Source: Acidicapsa acidisoli (GTDB lineage: Bacteria; Acidobacteriota; Terriglobia; Terriglobales; Acidobacteriaceae). From it: a stretch of 64,000 bases of DNA. The stretch lies in contig NZ_JAGSYI010000001.1 of assembly GCF_025685625.1 (NCBI RefSeq), positions 992,001-1,056,000 on the forward strand. The letters are read 5' to 3'. The notes below the pieces were generated by a model that saw only the letters and a list, made by a program, of their open reading frames with translations, had not been told where the DNA came from and did not search any database. The translations under genes and the position numbers were made by a program. Positions 7,911 to 15,706 of this stretch are shown in pieces. The number at the start of each line of letters is the position of its first letter. Positions within the stretch are counted from its first letter, which is position 1.

Positions 7911-8930
7911 TCAGAAATCTTCGTGGAATGCCACCTCACCGGCCACTGCCACCTGATAAGCCGACACGCGCCGCTCGAAGAAGTTCGTCAGCTCCTGTAC
8001 ATCCTGAAGTTCCATAAAGCTGAACGGATTCCTGCTCCCGAAGATCGGCTCCATTCCCAGGCGAACCACTCGCGAATCAGCCACATATTCGAGATACTGG
8101 CGCATCTCGCGGACCGAAAGTCCAGCCACGCCGCCCGAGAGCAGATCTTCGGCAAACTGCAGCTCGCAATCGACCGCTTCGCGCATCATCGTAACGATGT
8201 CGGCTTCAAGCTTTGCATCGAAGAGCCCAGGGTGCTGGCTGCGAACGATGTTGACGACTTCAAACGCGAACTCCAGATGGCAGCTCTCGTCGCGGAAGAC
8301 CCAGTTCGTCCCGGCGGCGAGGCCATTCAGCAGACCTCGGCTGCGCAGGAAGTAGACATACGCAAACGCAGCGAAGAAGAACAGGCCCTCAATGCATCCA
8401 GCGAAGCAGACGAGATTCAGCAGGAACTGCTTCTGCTCTTCCGGCGTGCGCAACTCATCGAGCTGCTGGATGGAGTCCATCCATTTCATGCAGAAATCTG
8501 CCTTCTTGCTGATGCTTGGGATGTTTTCTACTGCGGCAAAGGCAGCGGCACGCGCCTCCGGGTCAGGAACGTAGTTGTCCAGCAGCGTCAGGTAGAACTG
8601 CACATGCACGGCCTCTTCGAAGAGCTGCCGCGAGAGATATAGCCGCGCTTCGGGAGAGTTGATGTGCTTGTAGAGGTTGAGGACGAGATTGTTCGAGACA
8701 ATCGAATCGCCGGTCGCGAAGAACGCAACCAGCCGTTGGATGAGGTGGATCTCCGCCGGGGTGAGCTTGGAACGCAGATCGACGAGATCGGTCGAGAAAT
8801 CGACTTCTTCGACTGTCCAGGTGTTCTTGATGCCGTCCTTGAACATGTCAAAGAAGACGGGATAACGCATGGGCCTGAGCGTGAGCGACAGGCCGGGATC
8901 GAGGATGCTTAAAGGGGCTTTCGTAGACAT
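7911..8930 (-). CDS. nrdB: class Ia ribonucleotide reductase, beta subunit
   Basis: 339 aa. The diiron-tyrosyl site is complete: Asp75 in FATGDSIV, Glu106 and His109 in LFEEAVHVQFY, the radical Tyr113 four residues later, and the second Glu/His set in CIEGLFFFA and DESCHLEFAF. The presence of Tyr113 argues against a radical-free class Ic type. NrdB generates the radical that NrdA uses to convert NDPs to dNDPs. It lies 33 bp downstream of nrdA on the same strand and must share its riboswitch-controlled transcript. The C-terminus ends in VAFHEDF, the expected flexible NrdA-binding tail. Confidence 0.93.
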   Translation of the reverse strand: MSTKAPLSILDPGLSLTLRPMRYPVFFDMFKDGIKNTWTVEEVDFSTDLVDLRSKLTPAEIHLIQRLVAFFATGDSIVSNNLVLNLYKHINSPEARLYLSRQLFEEAVHVQFYLTLLDNYVPDPEARAAAFAAVENIPSISKKADFCMKWMDSIQQLDELRTPEEQKQFLLNLVCFAGCIEGLFFFAAFAYVYFLRSRGLLNGLAAGTNWVFRDESCHLEFAFEVVNIVRSQHPGLFDAKLEADIVTMMREAVDCELQFAEDLLSGGVAGLSVREMRQYLEYVADSRVVRLGMEPIFGSRNPFSFMELQDVQELTNFFERRVSAYQVAVAGEVAFHEDF

Positions 8931-8963
8931 AATGACTCCAAATTTCTGTTCAACCGGGATAGC

Positions 8964-11351
8964 TTACTGGCAGGCTTCGCAGGACTCGGGATTATCGAGC
9001 GAGCAGGCCACAGCTTGAATCTGCTCGACAGCCCGGTTGGCGACAGCAACCGTGGTCTTTGCAATCTTGGTAGCCGGGCGCGAGCGCAGATAGTAAGTGG
9101 TCTTGATCCCCTTCTTCCACGCGTACATATACATCGAGCTAAGCCGTCCGATATTCGGCGACTCGCTGAAGAGATTGAGCGACTGGCTCTGGTCGATATA
9201 GGCACCGCGATCGGCAGCCATGTCGATAAGCGAACGCATGGGAACTTCCCACACTGTTCGGTAGATCAGCTTCAGCTCGTCCGGGATTTCGTCGATCTTC
9301 TGAATCGACCCTTCTGCCATTTTGATCCGCGTGCGCATCTCTTCCGACCACAAGCCAAGCTGCTTTAACTCGGTGACGAGGTACTTGTTGATCTGCATGA
9401 ACTCGCCGGAGAGCGTCTCGCGCTTGAAGAGATTGGAAATCTGCGGCTCGATGCATTCGTAGCATCCGACAATCGATGCAATAGTCGCCGTCGGTGCAAT
9501 CGCGATCAGCAGCGAGTTGCGCAGGCCGACCGTCTTCATCCGTTCGCGCAGAGTCTCCCAACGCGCCGTGTCACGCGGCGTAATGCCCCACAGGTCGAAC
9601 TGGAACTCGCCCCTGGAAGCGCGAGTCTCTTGAAACGCAGCGTGAGGACCATTCTTTTCAGCCAGATCGCACGACGCAGAGAGCGCGTGGAAGTAAATCT
9701 CTTCCTGAATCTTGGCGGAAAGCTCACGCGCTTCCGGCGAATCGAAGGCCCAGCGAAGCTGGAAGAAGACATCCTGCAGTCCCATCACGCCAAGCCCAAC
9801 CGGACGCCAGCGCGAATTCGACACTGCAGCCTGCGAAACGGGGTAGTAATTGATATCGATAACCCGATCCAGCATCGGAACGGCATGGCGAACCGTCGCC
9901 GCGAGCTTGTCAAAATCAAACTTACCGTCCGTCAGGTGACGGCCAAGATTGATCGAGCCAAGGTTGCAGACGGCCGTCTCCTGATGCGAAGTGACCTCGG
10001 TGATCTCCGTGCATAGATTCGAGAGATGCACCGTGTTCCCCGGCTCGCCCGTCTGGTTGCACTTCACGTTGCAGGCGTCCTTGAAGACCATCCACCCATT
10101 GCCTGTTTCCGCCAGCGTCCGCATCATCCGCGCGTACAGATCGCGGGCCTTGATCTGGCGTTTGTAGAGCTTCTGGGTTTCCGCTTCGATGTACGCCTTT
10201 TCGAATGCCTCGCCGTAAAGATCCGTCAGGGTCGGCACATCCTTGGGGTCGAAGAGCGACCACATCCCGTCTTCATCGGCGCGACGCATGAACAGGTCCG
10301 GAATCCAGTTCGCAAGATTCAGATTGTAGGTCCGTCGCGCCTGATCGCCAGTGTTGTCGCGCATTTCGAGGAATGACTCGACATCGGCATGCCACGGCTC
10401 AAGATAGACGCAGCACGCTCCCTTGCGCTTGCCGCCCTGGTTGACGGCGGCGACCGAAGCATCCAATGTGCGCAGCCACGGCACGATGCCGTTCGACAAT
10501 CCATTGGTCGCGCGAATCAGCGACCCCTCGCTGCGAATGCGATGAAAGGCCAGACCAATACCGCCCGAGAACTTCGACAGCAATGCAATTTGCTTGTAGG
10601 CGTCGTAGATCGAGTCCAGCGAGTCCAACGGCGAGTCGATCAGGTAGCAGCTCGACATTTGACTATGTTTGGTGCCGCTGTTGAACAGCGTCGGCGAACT
10701 CGGCAGGTAATCGTGCGAGGCCAGCAAGTTGTAGAAATCGACGGCCTCATTCACCCGCGTCGAAAGCCCGGCTGCCACGCGCATGAAGAAGTACTGCGGA
10801 GTCTCCGTGACCAGACGCGTAATCGGATGCCGCAGCAGATAGCGGTCGTACACCGTGCGCAGGCCGAAGTATTCAAAACGGTCCGAAAAGCGGTCATCGA
10901 TGGCAGAGTTGAGCTTGCGGGCATTCGCCTGCACAAAGGCTGCGGCATCGGCAGAGACCACGCCCTCGCGGTTGCCGATCTCGATCGACTGCGAAAACGA
11001 ATAAATATTCTGGCCAGCAACTTCCTTCGCAATGGTCGCAAGCAGCAAACGCGCAGCCAGGCGCGAGTACTCCGGCTCCTCGGCGATCAGCGAAGCCGCG
11101 GTCTGGATTGAAATGGAGTCAAGCTCCCGCGTGCTTGCGCCGTCAAAGAGGCCGCCGATGGTCTTGCTGGCTACGCGGATGGGATCGACATGGGGCAAGC
11201 CATGACAGCAGCGCTCGACGGCGCGGACAATCTTGTTGACGTCCACGGGTTCGAGACCGCCATTCCGCTTTCTGACTTGCATCTGAGGCGCGGCTTCGGC
11301 GAGCGGAAAATTCGGGTCGAGGTCCGTCAGTGTGGACTGAATTGTGGCCAT
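8964..11351 (-). CDS. nrdA: class Ia ribonucleotide reductase, alpha subunit
   Basis: 795 aa when started at the ATG at 11351 (MATIQSTLTD), which has AAAGGA 9-12 nt upstream. The frame extends to 11510, but that would run into the riboswitch region and is not expected. An ATP-cone is visible at the N-terminus (VRKRNGGLEPVDVNKIVRAVERC). The catalytic core contains SSCYLIDSP, the radical-site block CNLGSINLGRH and a PTATIASIVGCYECIEP loop. The C-terminus CSLDNPESCEACQ has the redox Cys pair that is re-reduced by thioredoxin or glutaredoxin. It reduces ribonucleoside diphosphates with NrdB. Confidence 0.93.
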   Translation of the reverse strand: MATIQSTLTDLDPNFPLAEAAPQMQVRKRNGGLEPVDVNKIVRAVERCCHGLPHVDPIRVASKTIGGLFDGASTRELDSISIQTAASLIAEEPEYSRLAARLLLATIAKEVAGQNIYSFSQSIEIGNREGVVSADAAAFVQANARKLNSAIDDRFSDRFEYFGLRTVYDRYLLRHPITRLVTETPQYFFMRVAAGLSTRVNEAVDFYNLLASHDYLPSSPTLFNSGTKHSQMSSCYLIDSPLDSLDSIYDAYKQIALLSKFSGGIGLAFHRIRSEGSLIRATNGLSNGIVPWLRTLDASVAAVNQGGKRKGACCVYLEPWHADVESFLEMRDNTGDQARRTYNLNLANWIPDLFMRRADEDGMWSLFDPKDVPTLTDLYGEAFEKAYIEAETQKLYKRQIKARDLYARMMRTLAETGNGWMVFKDACNVKCNQTGEPGNTVHLSNLCTEITEVTSHQETAVCNLGSINLGRHLTDGKFDFDKLAATVRHAVPMLDRVIDINYYPVSQAAVSNSRWRPVGLGVMGLQDVFFQLRWAFDSPEARELSAKIQEEIYFHALSASCDLAEKNGPHAAFQETRASRGEFQFDLWGITPRDTARWETLRERMKTVGLRNSLLIAIAPTATIASIVGCYECIEPQISNLFKRETLSGEFMQINKYLVTELKQLGLWSEEMRTRIKMAEGSIQKIDEIPDELKLIYRTVWEVPMRSLIDMAADRGAYIDQSQSLNLFSESPNIGRLSSMYMYAWKKGIKTTYYLRSRPATKIAKTTVAVANRAVEQIQAVACSLDNPESCEACQ

Positions 11352-11509
11352 AGGAATGGTCCTTTCGAAAGCCTTGTCGGCTGAGGTGAAGCGAATCTTG
11401 AGCCGGGAGGGTTCGAGACCGGAAAACAAGGGTGTCCTGAAAAAACGACAGCCCACATCACCCGGCCATCCCCTCGGAGGCGTGTGCATGTGCCATGCCC
11501 TATCGGACA

Positions 11510-11702
11510 TGTCTTTCGGCAGGTCTTCGGACTTGCAGGCTACCTATTTGCTCCAGCTTCCCAGTCTTGAGAACGTCCACGGCTGGACAGTTGCTCGACC
11601 AGTGCTTGTATTGGAGCGTTCGTTCCTGCTTACCGCTGCGGGGCAGTTCCGGCATTTAACCGGATTCCCTTTCAGGTGAACCGCACGATTCACCACCGAA
11701 AG
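11510..11702 (-). promoter_or_regulatory. cobalamin (AdoCbl) riboswitch upstream of nrdA
   Basis: Read on the minus strand, the leader contains in order GGTTCACCTGAAAGGGAATCC, the CCGG-bracketed loop, CTGCCCCGCAGCGGTAAG, CACTGG, TGGGAAGCTGG, and the B12 box AGCCTGCAAGTCCGAAGACC followed by TGCC. These are the conserved blocks of the cobalamin riboswitch in the correct order and spacing. AdoCbl binding normally lowers expression of the downstream gene. About 160 nt separate the aptamer from the nrdA start. A six-T run on the minus strand at 11445-11440 could be part of a terminator, but I cannot draw a convincing stem directly before it. Confidence 0.9.
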
Positions 11703-11710
11703 CAGAATCG

Positions 11711-11739
11711 ACTATATCGTGAGCCTGAACGCGGGTCAA
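11711..11739 (-). promoter_or_regulatory. sigma70-type promoter of nrdAB
   Basis: On the minus strand TTGACC (11739-11734) is followed after exactly 17 nt by TATAGT (11716-11711). Transcription would start near 11704, right at the first riboswitch base pairs, which independently supports both calls. Confidence 0.75.
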
Positions 11740-11922
11740 CATCTATATGTTGTGGTTAATGTGGAAATAGTGACCATAGTCATGCGGCACCAGGGTCGTA
11801 TGAATTCAGGAATCAGGCTTCGAAACATCTCCCAGCGCAGCTCTTGAAACATCTTTCTCAAAAAAAGCGTAAGGCTCTGCATCCCGCCCCGAGGAATTTT
11901 GCGGATTAGAGAGTAGAAGCAC

Positions 11923-12480
11923 ATGAGGAAGCTGTTGAACTGGCAGGCCCAATCCAATCTCGAGTTCGAGCAACTCGTCGAGGAGCACCAGTCGATGGTT
12001 TTCTCGCTGGCATGGCGCATGACGGGAGATCGCGGATTGGCCGAGGAGCTGGCCCAGGATGTGCTGCTCGAATTGGACCGCAATCTCCACAAGCTTTGCT
12101 CGGCCCAGCACGTCCGCTTCTGGCTGCGGCAGGTGACCGTACACCGTTCCGCGGATGCATTGCGCCGGAAGCAGACTAAGGCCGCAAGTCTGGGTACCGA
12201 TTTGTGGGTAGAACTGGAGGAGCGGCACGTGCTCGTGGAGCCGCTGGATATGGACGACGCGTCTCCGCTGGGGCGGCGCATCGAAGAACTGCTGGCAGGT
12301 CTGCCGGAGTCGCAACGCGCGGCGCTTGTTCTCCGTTACCAGGAAGACCTGACGCCGGAAGAGATTGCAGTAACGTTGAAAGCGCCCGTGGCGACCGTAA
12401 AGAGCCAGTTACAGCGCGGCCTGAAACTGCTGCGCATGAGGGCGAGCCAGACGTTGAAGGAGTATGTCCGTGGAACATAG
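11923..12480 (+). CDS. ECF RNA polymerase sigma factor
   Basis: 185 aa. Region 2 is FEQLVEEHQSMVFSLAWRMTG through AEELAQDVLLEL (residues ~15-52). Region 4 is LAGLPESQRAALVLRYQEDLTPEEIA with the helix-turn-helix VATVKSQLQRGLKLLR (residues ~125-172). It lacks regions 1 and 3, as ECF factors do. It is the first gene of a four-gene run; the next frame starts 17 nt before its stop. The family directs transcription of a small regulon, often including its own operon, and is held by an anti-sigma factor. The nearby start has only a weak Shine-Dalgarno. Confidence 0.88.
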   Translation: MRKLLNWQAQSNLEFEQLVEEHQSMVFSLAWRMTGDRGLAEELAQDVLLELDRNLHKLCSAQHVRFWLRQVTVHRSADALRRKQTKAASLGTDLWVELEERHVLVEPLDMDDASPLGRRIEELLAGLPESQRAALVLRYQEDLTPEEIAVTLKAPVATVKSQLQRGLKLLRMRASQTLKEYVRGT

Positions 12481-12856
12481 AGATTTGACCGAACAGGAAC
12501 TCGCGGACTTCGAACGCAAGCTGCGGATCGCCTTGCAGCATCGCGATGCCCCGCCCGGAATGAAGCAGCGGGTGCTGGCAAGAGCACGCGAGCGGAGACA
12601 AGGACAGCATGGCCGCTGGTGGATGCTGCAGCGAATCGCCGCATCTGCGTTGCTGGCCGCGGTCTTCGGCGGCTTTGCGGTCTACAAACAGGTCGAAGAG
12701 CGCAATCTCGAACGGCGCAAGGGCGAGGAAGCGCGACAACAAGTGATGACGGCTTTTCGAATCACCCACCAAACACTGGAACGAGTGGGTGACCGCGTGA
12801 ACGAGGGCACTGTGGCAGGTAGCCGGTCCAATTTGGGATATCAGACATTCAGGTAG
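12464..12856 (+). CDS. single-pass membrane protein, putative anti-sigma factor
   Basis: 130 aa overlapping the sigma gene by 17 nt. The N-terminal ~50 residues are charged and cytoplasmic-looking (LTEQELADFERKLRIAL), a membrane helix follows (IAASALLAAVFGGFAVYKQV), and then a soluble helical tail (ERRKGEEARQQVMTAFRITHQTLERVGDRV). No zinc-binding HxxxCxxC motif is present, so it is not a classic ZAS anti-sigma. Position, coupling and topology suggest it sequesters the sigma factor at the membrane. That role is inferred. Confidence 0.65.
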   Translation: MSVEHRDLTEQELADFERKLRIALQHRDAPPGMKQRVLARARERRQGQHGRWWMLQRIAASALLAAVFGGFAVYKQVEERNLERRKGEEARQQVMTAFRITHQTLERVGDRVNEGTVAGSRSNLGYQTFR

Positions 12857-12885
12857 TTTCCCCATGGGGAAGAAAGCGGGACAGG

Positions 12886-13485
12886 ATGAAGCGGAATCAG
12901 GTTTGGGCCAGCTTGGTGGCATTGGGAATTGTAGTGACGGGCTCGTCCGGCGTATTTGCACAGGATTCCCTGCCAACAGCGTCGCCGATTGAAAAGACGC
13001 TGGCGGATCGCGCCACGCACGTAACGGAAGTGACGTTGGACAAAAACATGCTGGCCTTTGCGGCGAAGTTCATGGGTAAGGACAAGGACAAAGACAAGGA
13101 TGGCGACAGGGACGACGAGGCCGTCAAGCAGATGATTCAGAACCTCAAGGGCGTCTACGTGCGCGACTACGAGTTCGACAAGGATCACTCCTACACGGCG
13201 GAAGAGCTCGAAGGGTTGCGCAAGTATATCCAGGGCACCGAATGGTCGCCGATGGTGCACGAACGAACCAAGGGAGCCGCTGAAGGCACGGACATTTACC
13301 TCAAGCTGGTCGACGGACAGGTGCAGGGCTTGTTTGTGCTCGATGCAGAGCCGAAAGAACTGGCTCTTGTGCTGATTCTGGGACCAGTTGATATGGACAA
13401 GATCGGCAGCCTTGGCGGTAACTTCGGGATTCCCAAAGACGCCGTGAAGTCGGTCAAGAAAGCACAGAAAGAGGCGGGCAAATGA
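12886..13485 (+). CDS. DUF4252-like exported protein
   Basis: 199 aa with a signal peptide (VWASLVALGIVVTGSSGVFAQ). The mature protein has a Lys/Asp-alternating patch GKDKDKDKDGDRDDE near residues 65-77, then NLKGVYVRDYEFD and a C-terminal block LVDGQVQGLFVLDAEPKELALVLILGPVDMDKIGSLGG. That arrangement resembles DUF4252 proteins, which commonly sit beside ECF sigma factors. It overlaps the next gene by 4 nt (ATGA). Its role is unknown; it may be the envelope target or sensor of the sigma system. Confidence 0.65.
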   Translation: MKRNQVWASLVALGIVVTGSSGVFAQDSLPTASPIEKTLADRATHVTEVTLDKNMLAFAAKFMGKDKDKDKDGDRDDEAVKQMIQNLKGVYVRDYEFDKDHSYTAEELEGLRKYIQGTEWSPMVHERTKGAAEGTDIYLKLVDGQVQGLFVLDAEPKELALVLILGPVDMDKIGSLGGNFGIPKDAVKSVKKAQKEAGK

Positions 13486-14069
13486 AAGACAACCGTTGGT
13501 ATGGGCTAATGATTCTGGCGGGTCTGGCAGCCGTCATGACTCCGATGATTCTGCTCGCCGCGAGCGGCAGCGGATCTGGCTTTGACTCCGTGGTGCACGG
13601 TATCGAGTCGCGCTACCACGCCCATGCCACGCGGATTCCTTTCATGGCGCTGATCAGCGGCATCGCGGGAATCGCATCGCATGGCGGCGTTCACGGATTG
13701 CACCTGGCCGAGATCGAAAACCTCCAGGGCCCGGTCGATGGCGCGGAACTGAACGCCCTCGTCGAGCAGCGCGTCGGCCCAGGTTGGCAGCGGATGATCC
13801 GCGAGACAAGCCGCAATTGCAGCAATCAGACCCTGGATCAAACTTCGGATCAGACCTTGAATCAAACTTTGATCTATGCAAAGCCCGAAGGCGACCGTAT
13901 GGGGCTTTTGGTCGTTGATTTGGATGGCCACGAGATGGACGTCGTACAGGTGTCCGTCGATCCGAAGCACATTGACGACGACATGGGTCAATTCCGCCAT
14001 CCGCATGGGAAGAAGCACCATCAGGATGATTCCAGTAGCGCCAAACAGGACGAAGACGAATCAGAATAA
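13482..14069 (+). CDS. exported protein of the ECF operon with four tetrapeptide repeats
   Basis: 195 aa, translationally coupled to the preceding gene. A signal or anchor sequence lies at residues 7-26 (GLMILAGLAAVMTPMILLA). The C-terminal half has VLVVDLDGHEMDVVQVSVD-like structure, echoing the LVDGQVQGLFVLD segment of its neighbour, so the two may be distant paralogues. Residues ~115-130 are NQTL-DQTS-DQTL-NQTL, encoded by four 12-nt units (13824-13871). The tail is His/Lys then Asp/Ser/Glu rich. Function unknown. Confidence 0.6.
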   Translation: MKDNRWYGLMILAGLAAVMTPMILLAASGSGSGFDSVVHGIESRYHAHATRIPFMALISGIAGIASHGGVHGLHLAEIENLQGPVDGAELNALVEQRVGPGWQRMIRETSRNCSNQTLDQTSDQTLNQTLIYAKPEGDRMGLLVVDLDGHEMDVVQVSVDPKHIDDDMGQFRHPHGKKHHQDDSSSAKQDEDESE

Positions 14070-14136
14070 CCGGAGGACTGGACGCGGAACCAAGTTATCC
14101 ATTCCGCGCGCCTCCGAGCCTGCGTAGACTGACAGG

Positions 14137-15204
14137 GTGGGCACACAGCGAATGCCGCCGGTCTTCACCATGCAAGCCCCCTTGTACGCGTCTGGAAACA
14201 CATCGGGACACGCATTGGGGCCCGGCGCGGACAATCCGGAGTCTCAGGCTTTCAAGGGCGGCGCGGAACCCTATCGTGGCCGTCTCGCGCCCTCGCCGAC
14301 CGGAATGCTGCACGTAGGCCATGCGCGAACTTTCTGGACCGCCTATCAGCGCGCCCGCGATGCCGGTGGCACGCTTGTCATGCGCATGGACGACCTCGAC
14401 CCGGACCGCAGCCGCAGCGAGTACGCCGAAGCCGCCGTCGAAGACCTGCGCTGGCTGGGCATCCGCTGGCAGGAGGGTCCGGGCGCAACCGGACAGGACA
14501 AATCCGACAAGTCCGGCAATGGCGGACCTTACGGGCCATACCTCCAAAGCAAGCGGCACAGTCTGTACGAGTCGGCCTGGCGCAAGCTGCTTCGCCGAGG
14601 TTTTCTCTATCCCTGCCGGTGCACACGCAAGGAACTGGCAGCGCTGGCTTCCGCCCCGCATGAGGGGGCCCAGATCAACCCCAGGACCAATCCCGAGATT
14701 AATCCCGAAGACGAGCCGATCTATCCCGGCACCTGCCGCCATTTAAGCGGAGAGACCGCGCAGCTTCCCGGACCAACCGCAAGCCGTTTCGGACCGGAGT
14801 CCGCCAACTGGCGCTTCCGCGTGCAGGACGGAGCGGTAGTCGAATTTTACGATCAGCATCTGGGCCGGCAGCGCTTCGTCGCCGGAGTGGACTTCGGTGA
14901 CTTCCTGGTGTGGCGCAGAGACAATGTCCCCAGCTATCAACTGGCCTGCGCGGTAGACGACGCATCCATGGCGATCACCGAAGTGGTGCGCGGAGCGGAT
15001 CTGCTCAAATCAACAGCCCGCCAGATCCTGCTGCTTCGTGCGCTGGGCTATGCCGCACCAAGCTGGTATCACTGCACGCTAGTAGCCGACCACAACGGCC
15101 AGCGGCTGGCCAAGCGCCACGATGCATTGAGCCTTCGCTCACTGCGACAACGAGGGCTCACGCCAATGAATATTCTTTCGGCCGATCTGCCTGTGATGGC
15201 TTAG
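14137..15204 (+). CDS. gluQ: glutamyl-Q tRNA(Asp) synthetase
   Basis: Up to 355 aa from a GTG; an ATG at 14152 is an alternative and the first ~45 residues are not conserved-looking. The class I HIGH motif is HVGH (59-62) within RLAPSPTGMLHVGHA. Zinc ligands match the GluQ-RS pattern: Cys160, Cys162, Tyr196 and Cys200 (CRC then YPGTC). The KMSKS loop is RLAKRHD. It lacks the anticodon-binding domain of GluRS. GluQ-RS attaches glutamate to queuosine at position 34 of tRNA(Asp). An insertion of three 12-nt units (INPR-TNPE-INPE) sits between the zinc ligands. Confidence 0.88.
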   Translation: MGTQRMPPVFTMQAPLYASGNTSGHALGPGADNPESQAFKGGAEPYRGRLAPSPTGMLHVGHARTFWTAYQRARDAGGTLVMRMDDLDPDRSRSEYAEAAVEDLRWLGIRWQEGPGATGQDKSDKSGNGGPYGPYLQSKRHSLYESAWRKLLRRGFLYPCRCTRKELAALASAPHEGAQINPRTNPEINPEDEPIYPGTCRHLSGETAQLPGPTASRFGPESANWRFRVQDGAVVEFYDQHLGRQRFVAGVDFGDFLVWRRDNVPSYQLACAVDDASMAITEVVRGADLLKSTARQILLLRALGYAAPSWYHCTLVADHNGQRLAKRHDALSLRSLRQRGLTPMNILSADLPVMA

Positions 15205-15224
15205 CTCTGCTGTCTAGAACACGG

Positions 15225-15572
15225 TTAATTAGATGAGTCCTTACTCTTGAACTTCAAGACATTCCTCAGACCGAGAATGCCCGGAATCAGGAAGATCACG
15301 CTTCCAATTACGGAGAAAACGCCTATGACGTCGTGCTCGCGAAACTCTATTACGGAGCCGTTAATCAGCCAAACACCGGCGAGACAGAACATCAAAGAGA
15401 AGATCGTGAATCCAACTCTTTGAACAAGTGGCATGGACTCGCCGTCTTTGAGCCATGCCAAGTTGAAGGTTGGAGCTTCTTCTCTGATCGTCCGAAGTGG
15501 GTCATGGCCTTCATTCACCCGGATACTATGCAAGTGATCACGCTTAGTCTCGGAGTCCTTTGGCAGCATCAA
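15225..15572 (-). CDS. small two-helix membrane protein
   Basis: 115 aa, converging with gluQ. The first half is soluble and charged; then two membrane helices follow, VGFTIFSLMFCLAGVWLI (~residues 53-70) and VIGVFSVIGSVIFLIPGILGL (~residues 82-102), with a basic tail. No family is recognised. The start MMLPKDSETK is the only sensible one. Composition fits a real gene although no operon partner is present. Confidence 0.55.
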   Translation of the reverse strand: MMLPKDSETKRDHLHSIRVNEGHDPLRTIREEAPTFNLAWLKDGESMPLVQRVGFTIFSLMFCLAGVWLINGSVIEFREHDVIGVFSVIGSVIFLIPGILGLRNVLKFKSKDSSN

Positions 15573-15706
15573 CGAAGCCTCAGCCGAGATTCTAAGACAG
15601 ATTCGTACTCATGTCGAAAAGTTGTTTCGAGCCATCGCTGACTGGGACTCACCGCCCTTCAATAAGAACGCCAACATGAGCCCAAGCCTTTGAATAAGCC
15701 GCGAAG

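Noticed and set aside
7605-8642. 345-codon plus-strand ORF running from the polymerase into nrdB
   Set aside because: It crosses two real genes on different strands and has no domain.
11440-11500. Intrinsic terminator as the riboswitch expression platform
   Set aside because: A six-T run is present, but the possible stem (CACACGCC with GGTG-A-TGTG) is bulged and ~8 nt away, so the mechanism cannot be decided by eye.
12858-12871. 14-bp palindrome TTCCCCATGGGGAA after the anti-sigma candidate
   Set aside because: Exact, but lies 2 nt after a stop and 15 nt before the next start; no second copy in the window, so it could be chance.
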